A stretch of DNA of 64,000 nucleotides, from the NCBI GenBank assembly GCA_027485675.1, contig JAIXQP010000024.1:30404-94403 (forward strand), read 5' to 3'. The notes below the pieces were generated by a model. The model made no database searches, was not told where the DNA came from, and saw only the letters and a program-made list of their open reading frames with translations. The position numbers and the translations under genes are program-made. Shown piece after piece: positions 55,633-63,443 of the stretch (its first letter is position 1; each line of letters starts with the position of its first letter). This stretch comes from Terriglobales bacterium. Its GTDB lineage: Bacteria > Acidobacteriota > Terriglobia > Bryobacterales > Bryobacteraceae.

Positions 55633-55648
55633 CGAATATACTGAACCC

Positions 55649-57001
55649 ATGAGCTGGAGCTATCTCGAAGATGCAAGTGGCGCCCACGGGCACGCCGACC
55701 GGATTTGTGTGCCGGGAGACGAAGCAGAACTGTTGGCCCTCCTGGCCGAAGCGAAGGCCGCCGGCGCCCCGGTCACCATCGCGGGCGGCGGCAGCGGCCT
55801 GACGGGCGGACGCGTGCCCTCGAGCGGTTGGCTCATCTCCATGGAGAAGTTCCGCCGGCTCGATATCGAAGCCGGTCAGGCGACCGTCGGCGCCGGCGTG
55901 ACCCTGCAGGACCTCCATGCGGCGGCGAAGGCCGCGGGGCAATTCTATCCGCCCGATCCCACCGAAACGATGGCGTTTCTCGGCGGAACCATCGCCTGCA
56001 ACTCGTCCGGGTCACGGAGCTTTATGTACGGCGCCACGCGCCGTTGGGTCCAGCGCCTGCGGGTGGCCTTGGTCGACGGAACGGTGATCGACGTGCGCCG
56101 CGGCGAAGCGATCGACTTCGAAGTGCCCGAAATTCCCCAGCCGCCGTCCAAGAAGCATTCGGCCGGCTACGCCCTGCGGCCCGGCATGGATTGGGTGGAT
56201 CTCTTCATCGGGTCCGAAGGAACGCTGGGCATCGTCATCGAAGCGGAAGTGAAGCTGCTGCCGAATCCCAAGGAGCTGCTGAACGGCATCGTCTTCTTCC
56301 CCTCGGACGAGGCCGCGCTCGACGCCCTGGACGCCTGGCGAAGTGTACCCGGCTTGCGCATGCTCGAGTACGTCGACGACCCCGCCCTGCGCATGATCGC
56401 GCAGCGGTATCCCGACCTGCCGCCCACCGCCATGGCCGCGCTGATTGTCGAGCAGATCGTCGAGTCCGAAGAGGACTTGGACGCCTGGTTCGACCGTCTC
56501 GACGAAGAGGGCGCTTTGGCCGAACAAAGCTGGTTTGGCTCCTCCGACTACGACCGCGAGCGGTTCCGCAAGTTCCGCCACGCTCTGCCCGAAACCTCGC
56601 TCGCGATTACCCAGCGCAATGGGTTCCCCTCGCTCGGCACCGATTTCTCCGTGCCCATTGAAAAGAACCGCGAGATGTTGGCGAACTATCGTGCTCACAT
56701 GGACCAGATCATGCCGGGCCACTACTGCATCTTCGGCCACATGGGCGACGGGCATCCGCACGTCAACATGCTGCCGGCCTCGCAAGCCGAGTTTGATGCC
56801 GGCATGGAGGCTCTCGCCGTGTTTGCCCGGCAGGCGGCGGCGCTGGGGGGCAGCGTGGCGGCGGAGCACGGCTTGGGGAAGAAAAAGGCCCGTTTCCTGC
56901 CGATTCAGTACTCCGCGGAGCAGATTGAAGCGATGAAGGCCGTCAAACGCCGCTTCGATCCCGAGTGGCGCCTGGGGCAGGGAACTCTCTTCCTACAGTA
57001 A
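55649..57001 (+). CDS. FAD-binding oxidase of the GlcD / D-lactate dehydrogenase type
   Basis: 450 residues. The FAD-binding half has VTIAGGGSGLTGGRVP near residue 45, then TETMAFLGGTIACNSSGSRS and the IGSEGTLGIVIEAEVKLL motif. The C-terminal cap has IFGHMGDGHPHVNMLP, then SVAAEHGLGKKKARFL. These are the oxidase motifs for D-lactate, glycolate or related 2-hydroxy acids. No signal peptide. Two decayed tandem copies of its 5' end precede it. The stop overlaps the Gfo/Idh gene by 9 nt, tail-to-tail. It probably follows the DUF1501 operon on one transcript. Confidence 0.93.
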   Translation: MSWSYLEDASGAHGHADRICVPGDEAELLALLAEAKAAGAPVTIAGGGSGLTGGRVPSSGWLISMEKFRRLDIEAGQATVGAGVTLQDLHAAAKAAGQFYPPDPTETMAFLGGTIACNSSGSRSFMYGATRRWVQRLRVALVDGTVIDVRRGEAIDFEVPEIPQPPSKKHSAGYALRPGMDWVDLFIGSEGTLGIVIEAEVKLLPNPKELLNGIVFFPSDEAALDALDAWRSVPGLRMLEYVDDPALRMIAQRYPDLPPTAMAALIVEQIVESEEDLDAWFDRLDEEGALAEQSWFGSSDYDRERFRKFRHALPETSLAITQRNGFPSLGTDFSVPIEKNREMLANYRAHMDQIMPGHYCIFGHMGDGHPHVNMLPASQAEFDAGMEALAVFARQAAALGGSVAAEHGLGKKKARFLPIQYSAEQIEAMKAVKRRFDPEWRLGQGTLFLQ

Positions 57002-57952
57002 CTCCCCGGACGCGCGCAGTAACGTCTCCTGCAGCAGGATCTCGTGATCATAAGTGGGAGTAAGTGGCGTGTTCGTGCGAATCGACCGGGCCATCTCCTC
57101 GAAGTCTCCCATGAAGCGGGGCTGCGGCGGCAGCGTGATCTCCTGCCAGCCGGCGCGGTAAGGGCCCTGCGCCCGTCTCATGTGGACGCTCATCGTGGGC
57201 GGGTTGCGCTCCGGATAGACGATAAAGCTTCCGTCCTCCCCCAGTACCTCGAACGACCGGTGCTGCCCCGAGCCCGCCATGCGGTCGGCGACGGTCAGCA
57301 CTGCCAGCGCCCGGTCAAATTCCAGAACGGCCAGGGTGTTGTCTGCCAGCTTATCGTTTGACTTACTATCATGGCGTAAGTATGGCTTCACGGACTTAGG
57401 CCTTCCGAGTAAGTCCACGGCGCGGTCAATCATGTGTCCGCCGAGCTCGAACATCGCCCCGCCCCCAAACCGGGCTTCGGCGAGGCGCTGCGCCGGCGTC
57501 CGGTCGGCGTTCATCGTCCCGCGCACCAGAAAGACATCGCCGAGCCAGCCCCGCCGCGCCGCCTCGAGCGCGGCGCTGATGCCGGCGTGCCAGCGCCAAA
57601 CATAACCGGTCTGCAGGTGGAGCTGCTTCCGGCGCGCCTCCTCCACCAGCTCCACAAACGGGCCCAACTGGTTGCCCGGGGGCTTTTCAAGGTGCAGATG
57701 CTTCCCCGCCGCGATCACCTTACGCCCCTGCCGGATGGCGATCTCAATCGGGCATTCCACGACAATCAGTTGCACCGCGGGATCGTCGAGCAGCGCCGAA
57801 TCATCGTGCCCGGTAACTCCGATCAGTTTATAGGCCGGTGACCCTTCAAAGACTTTCTTCTTCCCGGCGAAATGACTATGTTCGGAGCCGAGAAACCCGA
57901 CCCCGATCGGTGGCTGTACGAGTAAGCTGGCGAGTAAGTCGCGGCGCCGCAT
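56993..57952 (-). CDS. Gfo/Idh/MocA-type oxidoreductase
   Basis: 319 residues from ATG 57952. The N terminus RRRDLLASLLVQPPIGVGFLG looks like a weakened Tat signal passing straight into the NAD-binding strand. LEKPPGNQLGPF holds the EKP motif, and MFELGGHMIDRAVDLLG the active-site His. Substrate unknown; such enzymes act on sugars and inositols. Codon use is odd: TTA leucines and the heptamer GAGTAAG (complement CTTACTC) recur at 57058, 57407, 57920 and 57932, with an AT-richer patch at 57356-57420. It is 1 nt downstream of the NHL gene and tail-to-tail with the oxidase. Confidence 0.88.
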   Translation of the reverse strand: MRRRDLLASLLVQPPIGVGFLGSEHSHFAGKKKVFEGSPAYKLIGVTGHDDSALLDDPAVQLIVVECPIEIAIRQGRKVIAAGKHLHLEKPPGNQLGPFVELVEEARRKQLHLQTGYVWRWHAGISAALEAARRGWLGDVFLVRGTMNADRTPAQRLAEARFGGGAMFELGGHMIDRAVDLLGRPKSVKPYLRHDSKSNDKLADNTLAVLEFDRALAVLTVADRMAGSGQHRSFEVLGEDGSFIVYPERNPPTMSVHMRRAQGPYRAGWQEITLPPQPRFMGDFEEMARSIRTNTPLTPTYDHEILLQETLLRASGELL

Positions 57953-57953
57953 G

Positions 57954-58853
57954 TTAGTTTTGCCAGGCGAACTTCTGCACCCGCCAGTTCTTGATCTCCG
58001 CCACATAGAGCGATCCTTGCGAATCAATCGCCATGTGGTGGATGAAGTCGAACCGGCCGGGGATCTTGCCGTACTGGCCGTAGGACCCCACCACCTGGCC
58101 CTCGCGGTTCACCTTCACGATGCGATTGTTATAGCCGTCGCAGATATACATCATTCCTTCCTTGGCGCTGTAGGCGAGCCCCCACGGGGATCCGACCTTG
58201 TCCCAGGTCGTGATCAGCTTGCCGGCCCCGTCGAAGATCTGGACCCGCCGGTTTTCGCGGTCAGCGACGTAAATCCGTCCCTTGTCGTCGATGGCGACGT
58301 CGTGAGCGATGTCGAACTCCCCTGCGGCTTTGCCGCGGACGCCGCCGATTTGCATCACGTATTCACCGTCCCGGTTGAACTTCACGACGCGGGAGTTCTC
58401 GTAGCCGTCCGAGACTAGGAAGTCGCCGTTCGGGAAGAAGGCGATGCCGGTGGGCTTGTTGAAGGCGTCCTTCGAGCTGTTGTTCCCGGGCCCGCCGCCG
58501 GCGTTGCTGATCTGCATTAGAAGGCGGCCATCCGGTGAAAACTTCTTGACGGAATGGCTCGCAACATCTACCGCCCAAACGTTTCCTTCCGGGTCGATCT
58601 TGATGCCATGCGAGGACTTGATGGGGGCGTTGGCCCACGCGGCGAGGAGCTTGCCGGAGCGGTCGAATTTCAGGATGGGAGATTGGCCGCGATGGAAGAC
58701 CCAGACGTTATCGTCCTTGTCGACCGCGACGCCCGAGCACTCGCCCAGGTAGGCTCCGGACGGCAGCTTCGCCCAATCGGCAACCAGCTTCACCGGAAGC
58801 GTCTGCGCCGAGGCGCCAAGGATGGCAAAGAGGAGGGCAATACAGGGTCGCAT
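57954..58853 (-). CDS. Exported NHL-repeat protein
   Basis: 299 residues from ATG 58853; the longer frame extending to 59810 is antisense to a glycosyltransferase and is not used. Signal peptide 1-16 (IALLFAILGASAQ). Six NHL-type blades are visible (for example VAVDKDDNVWVF, IKIDPEGNVWAVD, VAIDDKGRIYVADRENRRVQIF, MAIDSQGSLYVAEIKNWRVQKF). Such a propeller could bind carbohydrate or act as a 6-bladed peptidyl-glycine-lyase-like fold, but no catalytic residues are evident. Coupled to the Gfo/Idh gene (1 nt gap). Confidence 0.92.
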   Translation of the reverse strand: MRPCIALLFAILGASAQTLPVKLVADWAKLPSGAYLGECSGVAVDKDDNVWVFHRGQSPILKFDRSGKLLAAWANAPIKSSHGIKIDPEGNVWAVDVASHSVKKFSPDGRLLMQISNAGGGPGNNSSKDAFNKPTGIAFFPNGDFLVSDGYENSRVVKFNRDGEYVMQIGGVRGKAAGEFDIAHDVAIDDKGRIYVADRENRRVQIFDGAGKLITTWDKVGSPWGLAYSAKEGMMYICDGYNNRIVKVNREGQVVGSYGQYGKIPGRFDFIHHMAIDSQGSLYVAEIKNWRVQKFAWQN

Positions 58854-58913
58854 GGGTAGTAAAGACAGGCTACGCAAACGCCGACCTGTTGGCAAGCACG
58901 GTAGTCTATTGGG

Positions 58914-59843
58914 ATGTCGATCATGACAGTTGTGATCGTTTCGGACTATCAGTCGGGCGGCGACCGCAGCTGGAACGATGAACGCGCCTGCCTGCGGGCG
59001 ATGGCAGCGCAGGACATTCGGGAGCCCGTCGACTGCTTTCTCTGTCTCGAAAAGGCGGAGGAGGGGACGGTTCCGGACGATTTGCACCAGATTTTGCCGG
59101 GCCTCGTCGTACACTACTTCGACGGTGGAGACTCCTATTCGCTGAAGAACGCCGGGGTGCGGCTGGCGATGTCGCCATACATTGCGATGCTGGACGCCGA
59201 CTGCACCCCAAGCCCGAACTGGCTGCGCTGCACGGTGGAGACGCTGGAGAAGCGGCCGGAGATCGCCGGCGTGAGTGGAAGTACGCAGTATGAGGGGTCG
59301 GCCTTGTTGGTTCGTTTGCTGGCGCTGCTCTCGCGCTCGTTTCTGGATCCGGGGGGGACGGGGGAGACGATTTATCTGTCGAATAATTGCGGAGTGATCC
59401 GGCGGGAGGACTATTTGCGGCATCCGTTGCCGGAGAAACTCGGGGCGTTCTCGGCGCGGATTCAGTCGGACCGGCTGCTCCGTGAGGGGAGGAAGTTCTG
59501 GTATGACCGCTCCATTCTGGTGGTTCATGAGTTCGAGGGATGGGGGATGGAGCGCGACATCCGGCGAAACATTGGGTGGGGGACGGTAGCGACGCGACTC
59601 GAGGATCCTCAGTTGCCCTACGCGGGTTTGGTGCGGCTGGGGCCGGCGGCGATTCCGCTGATTTGGGCCGGCAAGCAGTGGAACAGTTGGATGGACTGCC
59701 TTCGCTGCTTCGAGCCGTACCGGGTGAAATGGTATGAGTTGCCGGCGGCGTTGTTGCTCTCGATGGTGGTGATTGCGATGGAGATCCCGGGGATGTGGCT
59801 GGCTTACCAAAGAAAGCCGCTTGCCGGTACGGCTTACCGCTGA
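58914..59843 (+). CDS. Family 2 glycosyltransferase
   Basis: 309 residues. Rossmann-like GT-A start (TVVIVSDYQSGG), then the DxD metal motif as LDADC at residues 93-97, and an acceptor-side acidic segment near VVHEFEGWGMERDI. A C-terminal hydrophobic helix (about 275-300, LPAALLLSMVVIAMEIPG) anchors it to the membrane. Sugar and acceptor unknown. The next gene, also a glycosyltransferase, starts 2 nt after its stop. From here on the coding strand is G-rich, unlike the C-rich + strand genes before about 56 kb. Confidence 0.9.
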   Translation: MSIMTVVIVSDYQSGGDRSWNDERACLRAMAAQDIREPVDCFLCLEKAEEGTVPDDLHQILPGLVVHYFDGGDSYSLKNAGVRLAMSPYIAMLDADCTPSPNWLRCTVETLEKRPEIAGVSGSTQYEGSALLVRLLALLSRSFLDPGGTGETIYLSNNCGVIRREDYLRHPLPEKLGAFSARIQSDRLLREGRKFWYDRSILVVHEFEGWGMERDIRRNIGWGTVATRLEDPQLPYAGLVRLGPAAIPLIWAGKQWNSWMDCLRCFEPYRVKWYELPAALLLSMVVIAMEIPGMWLAYQRKPLAGTAYR

Positions 59844-59845
59844 GT

Positions 59846-60919
59846 ATGCGGATTCTGGTTCTTTCGGTAGTTGACCCGGCTAACGGGGTGGGAGGCGGCT
59901 GGACGGCGACGCGAGGTTTGCTTCTTGTCTCGGAGGCCTTCTACGCTGGCGCGGAAGTGGAGTGTGTCGCGGTGCCGGCGCGGAGTCGGCTAAGGCATGG
60001 AATTCGACAGGTGGTTTCCTTCCTCGAGAGCCTGGCCGGGGGATTGCCCGCGAAGGTTGCCTTTAACGTTTCGGTCCCGATGCAGGACCGAGAGCGGAAC
60101 GGGGCCCGACCGGATCTGTATGTCATCAATGGCTCGGACCTGTTATGGCTCTTGCCGGATTTAGCTGTCGGGGTTCCCGTGGTGGTGGTGGAACACAACC
60201 TGGAGTACCGTTTGATCGCGGAACAGACCAAGGCCTTGGGCTGGCTGGGGCGCCGGGAGGCAGCGCGGCACAAGGAGTATGAAGGCGCGGGACTGAAGCG
60301 GGCTGGACGGGCGATCTTCCTCGCGGCGGACGAACACGAACAGGCGAGGCGGGACTGGCCAGCGTTAGAGGCTATGGTGATGCCGCCGGTGTTTGGGTAT
60401 GAACCGGTGGCGCCGCTGGCGTATCGCGGGGGTGAGGTGCGCTTAGCCTTTCTCGCGAACCTCGGATGGTGGCCGAACCGCGACGGATTGGACTGGTTTC
60501 TGCGGGAGGTTTGGCCCGCGGCGCCGGAGACGGTGCGGCTGGATGTCTATGGCCCTGGCAGCCGCGAGGCCGCCGGAGCGGGTTACCGTGGCGTGACGGG
60601 GCACGGTGTCGTGGCGGATGTGACAGAGGTGTGGCGGAACTGCCACGGGTTGATCGCGCCGATTTGGTTGGGGGCTGGTGTGAAGATCAAGATCGCTGAG
60701 GCTCTCTACAATGGAGTACCGGTGCTGGCGACTCCACGAGCCGCGCAGGGGTTGACGTCGCTCGAAGGGGTGACGGTGCGGGAGACCGCCGAGGAGTGGC
60801 GGCTATTCTTGAGTGGGGGAGGGATTGAAGAATGGGTGCGGACACCGGTGCCGGAGAGTACGCGATCTGCATTCAGCGTGGCCGAAGGGACGGCTCGTCT
60901 CCGGGAGTTCCTGCAATAG
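59846..60919 (+). CDS. GT-B fold glycosyltransferase
   Basis: 357 residues from ATG 59846, directly after the stop of the previous gene; the longer frame from 59795 overlaps it. Pieces: MRILVLSVVDPANGVGGGW at the start, VVVVEHNLEYRLIAEQTKAL mid-way, LAFLANLGWWPNRDGLDWFL and IAPIWLGAGVKIKIAEALYNG-type C-terminal donor motif (shown as WLGAGVKIKIAEAL and GVPVLATPRAAQG). This resembles family-4 / sugar-transferase PSLP-like proteins. No signal. Forms a two-gene unit with the GT2. Both could assemble an exopolysaccharide, which is an inference from pairing. Confidence 0.88.
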   Translation: MRILVLSVVDPANGVGGGWTATRGLLLVSEAFYAGAEVECVAVPARSRLRHGIRQVVSFLESLAGGLPAKVAFNVSVPMQDRERNGARPDLYVINGSDLLWLLPDLAVGVPVVVVEHNLEYRLIAEQTKALGWLGRREAARHKEYEGAGLKRAGRAIFLAADEHEQARRDWPALEAMVMPPVFGYEPVAPLAYRGGEVRLAFLANLGWWPNRDGLDWFLREVWPAAPETVRLDVYGPGSREAAGAGYRGVTGHGVVADVTEVWRNCHGLIAPIWLGAGVKIKIAEALYNGVPVLATPRAAQGLTSLEGVTVRETAEEWRLFLSGGGIEEWVRTPVPESTRSAFSVAEGTARLREFLQ

Positions 60920-60928
60920 CGGTCGAGG

Positions 60929-61567
60929 TTACTCGGGATCGACGGCGGTCCACTCTTTTTCGAGCATGCGAGAGTACTCGCCGGAGGCGTAGAGGTCGAA
61001 GTCGAACTCAGCGGAGCGGACCTGCGCATGAGGCGTCAGCGACAGGTAGCAGGAGTAGAGATGGTCGGCGTAGCGGTAGTAATTGCGGATGAAGTCGTCG
61101 GCGAGTTCGGTGCGGACGGGCACTTCGCCGAATACGCTGTTGAGTCCGAGAGCGCGCGAGAAGATGGCCCGGTAGTCCGCGACACCCCACTTACGGAGCT
61201 TGGTCTTGACGGGTTCGGGCGGATCGTCGACGAGGAGGGAGGCGAAGCTCTGCGGCTTCACGTTGCGAAGCTGCAGCGACTCCTCGCGGCCCACCAGGTC
61301 CATGCACTGATCGATCCAGCGCAGGAGATCCTTGCCGACATAGAAGAGCATGCGAATCTCGCAGTAGCGGCCGTCGAGGAGCTTGCGGTCGAGTTCTTCG
61401 ACGGTGAACTCGTTATTGGGCAGCAACCCTTGCAGCATCATGCTGGCGCGGGAGCTCTCCACCAACCGGTTGGGCCCGTTCGGGTCCGAGAACGGGTGGA
61501 GAATCAGCGGTGGCATTTTCCAATGCTGACCATTCGAGGAGGGCGAGATGGCGGCGGGTTCAGACAC
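60929..61567 (-). CDS. Hypothetical protein of about 212 residues
   Basis: 212 residues from a GTG at 61567; an AAGGA sequence lies about 12 nt upstream. No signal peptide. The composition is well balanced, with Trp, Tyr and Phe, for example KMPPLILHPFSDPNGPNRL, LLRWIDQCMDLVG and FIRNYYRYADHLYSCYL, so it is likely a real soluble protein. Helices dominate by eye. No family recognised. It is convergent with the glycosyltransferase pair (stops 9 nt apart) and downstream of the M28 peptidase on the same strand. Confidence 0.75.
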   Translation of the reverse strand: MSEPAAISPSSNGQHWKMPPLILHPFSDPNGPNRLVESSRASMMLQGLLPNNEFTVEELDRKLLDGRYCEIRMLFYVGKDLLRWIDQCMDLVGREESLQLRNVKPQSFASLLVDDPPEPVKTKLRKWGVADYRAIFSRALGLNSVFGEVPVRTELADDFIRNYYRYADHLYSCYLSLTPHAQVRSAEFDFDLYASGEYSRMLEKEWTAVDPE

Positions 61568-61634
61568 GATGGATCGGGTGTTCCTTCTTTCTCAATCTAA
61601 TCGGCTGCGAGGGGTGAATGTATTAGGGACAGGC

Positions 61635-63422
61635 CTATTTTCTTGCTGTTAACAGTACCTTGACGGTGAGAGTTTGCCCGTTTCGGAGGACGGTGACTTC
61701 GACTTCGTCGCCGGGCTTTTTCTGGCGGAGGAGGACGGTGAAGTCCATGAGATTGGCGACGTCTTTGCCGTCGAAGCTGATCATGATGTCGCCGGCTTTG
61801 AGGCCGGCGGCGGCGGCGGGGGTGCCGTCGCGGACGTCGGCGAAGCGGACGCCCTTCGGGGGCTCGGCGAAGTCGGGGATGGAGCCGAAGCTGGGTCCGT
61901 AGCCGCTGGAGCCGCTGACAGAGCCGACCGTGCCGGTGTGGGCGCTTTGGGGCGGGAGGACGCGGACGTACTGGGGCCGTTCTTCGGCGAGGAGCTTGCC
62001 GGCGACGCCTCCGACATAGGCGAGGAGCTTGACGGCGTCGGTGGTGTTGATCTTGTCCCAGGTATCGGACGGCTTATGGTAATCGGCATGGAGGCCGGAG
62101 AAGAAGAAGAGGACGGGGACCTGTTTTGTAGTGAAGCTGGTGTGGTCGCTCGAGCCATAGCCGGCGGTCTCGGAGGTGTCGAACTTCAGGCCTTGGTCGG
62201 GGGTGGTTTCGAGGAGCTTTTTGAGGTTGGTGCCGGTGCCGCTGCCACCGATGAAGACGCGGTTGTCCTTGACGCGGCCGATCATATCCATGTTGATCAT
62301 GGCGACGGCCTTTTCGAGGGGCAGTTGGGGGTTGTTGACGAAGAAGCTGGAGCCGAGCAGGCCGAGTTCCTCGCCAGCGAAGGTCATGAAGAGAATGCCG
62401 CGTTTGCGGTTGGGTACGGCGCTGAATTGCTTGGCGAGCTCGATGACGCCGGCGGTGCCGCTGGCATTGTCGTCGGCGCCGAAGTGGGGCTTGCCGGCGA
62501 AGTTGGGGGCCATGGAGAACTGCTGGCCGAGGCCGAGGTGATCGTAGTGGGCGCCGACGACGAGGAACTCGTCGGTCTGGCCGGGGAGGTAGCCGACGAC
62601 GTTGCGGACCTGGCGGACCTCCCGCGACAGGTCGGCGCGCAGGGCGACGGCCACGTTGGGCAGGGGCTGGGAGCGCGGCTTGAGGTCCGCGTCGATGGCG
62701 GTGTGGAGCTCGCGGAGCTTCAGGCCGGCTGCGGCGAGGAGCTTTTCTCCCTCTTCGCCGTCGAGCATGACGGCGGGTATCCCGGCGTTGGCGGGCCCAG
62801 CGTTTTTGGCGAACTTTTCGACCTCGCCATAGCCGGAGGAGAGGACATCGGAGAGGATGATGGCGGCTTTGGCGCCGTGGAGCTTGGCGTTGGTGACCTT
62901 GGAATCGAACTGGGCGTGGCGGGTATAGACGCGGCCGTTGAAGGTGGCTTTGTCGTCGGTTTCCTGGGGTTCGCGGCGGAACATGACGACGACTTTGTCG
63001 CGGACGTCGATGCCGGCGTAGTCGTCGTAGTTGTATTCGGGGGCGGAGATGCCATAGCCGACGAAGACGGCTTCGCCGGAGTACTCGCCGGAGCCGGACA
63101 TGTTGAGGGGGACGAAGTCCTGGTTGAACTTGAGGGAGAGTTTCTTGCCCTGGAGGGTGAGGGTGAGGCGGTTTTTGCCGCCGAGCTTAGCTTCGGTGGT
63201 GACGGGGAAGCGCTGGAAGTAGGAGCCGGCGACGGGCTGGAGGCCGGCGTCCTTGAACTGGCGGGCGATGTAGTCGGCGGCCTGCTCGAGTTCGGGAGTG
63301 CCGGTGCCGCGGCCTTTGAGCTTGTCCGAGGCGAGGAACTTGATGTGGGAGAGATAGGCCTCTTCGGCCGGGGGGGCTGCCCAGAGCAGGGCGGTGGTGA
63401 GTGTGAGGAGGATCAGGCGCAT
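61635..63422 (-). CDS. Exported M28-family metallopeptidase with PA and PDZ domains
   Basis: 595 residues from the ATG at 63422, where the signal peptide (RLILLTLTTALLWAAP) begins; a longer frame to 63554 reads through repeat DNA and is not used. A protease-associated domain is inserted (about residues 100-260), followed by M28 motifs: GAHYDHLG with His292 and Asp294, FGADDNASGTAG, FAGEELGLLGS, INMDMIGR and FSGLHADYHKPSDTWDKI. The C terminus is a PDZ domain (VRDGTPAAAAGLKAGDIMISFDG). It should remove N-terminal residues in the periplasm. Its upstream region is the 93-bp tandem repeat array. Confidence 0.94.
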   Translation of the reverse strand: MRLILLTLTTALLWAAPPAEEAYLSHIKFLASDKLKGRGTGTPELEQAADYIARQFKDAGLQPVAGSYFQRFPVTTEAKLGGKNRLTLTLQGKKLSLKFNQDFVPLNMSGSGEYSGEAVFVGYGISAPEYNYDDYAGIDVRDKVVVMFRREPQETDDKATFNGRVYTRHAQFDSKVTNAKLHGAKAAIILSDVLSSGYGEVEKFAKNAGPANAGIPAVMLDGEEGEKLLAAAGLKLRELHTAIDADLKPRSQPLPNVAVALRADLSREVRQVRNVVGYLPGQTDEFLVVGAHYDHLGLGQQFSMAPNFAGKPHFGADDNASGTAGVIELAKQFSAVPNRKRGILFMTFAGEELGLLGSSFFVNNPQLPLEKAVAMINMDMIGRVKDNRVFIGGSGTGTNLKKLLETTPDQGLKFDTSETAGYGSSDHTSFTTKQVPVLFFFSGLHADYHKPSDTWDKINTTDAVKLLAYVGGVAGKLLAEERPQYVRVLPPQSAHTGTVGSVSGSSGYGPSFGSIPDFAEPPKGVRFADVRDGTPAAAAGLKAGDIMISFDGKDVANLMDFTVLLRQKKPGDEVEVTVLRNGQTLTVKVLLTARK

Positions 63423-63443
63423 GGGACTCGAGGAGCGGGCTGG

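Noticed and set aside
58854..58913. Replication origin at the skew change
   Set aside because: No dnaA, no DnaA-box cluster and no AT-rich unwinding region were found around 58.9 kb or in the nearby gaps. Only the skew change is reported.
58854..59810. N-terminal extension of the NHL protein
   Set aside because: It is antisense to the GT2 gene, and a signal peptide with ATG starts at 58853.
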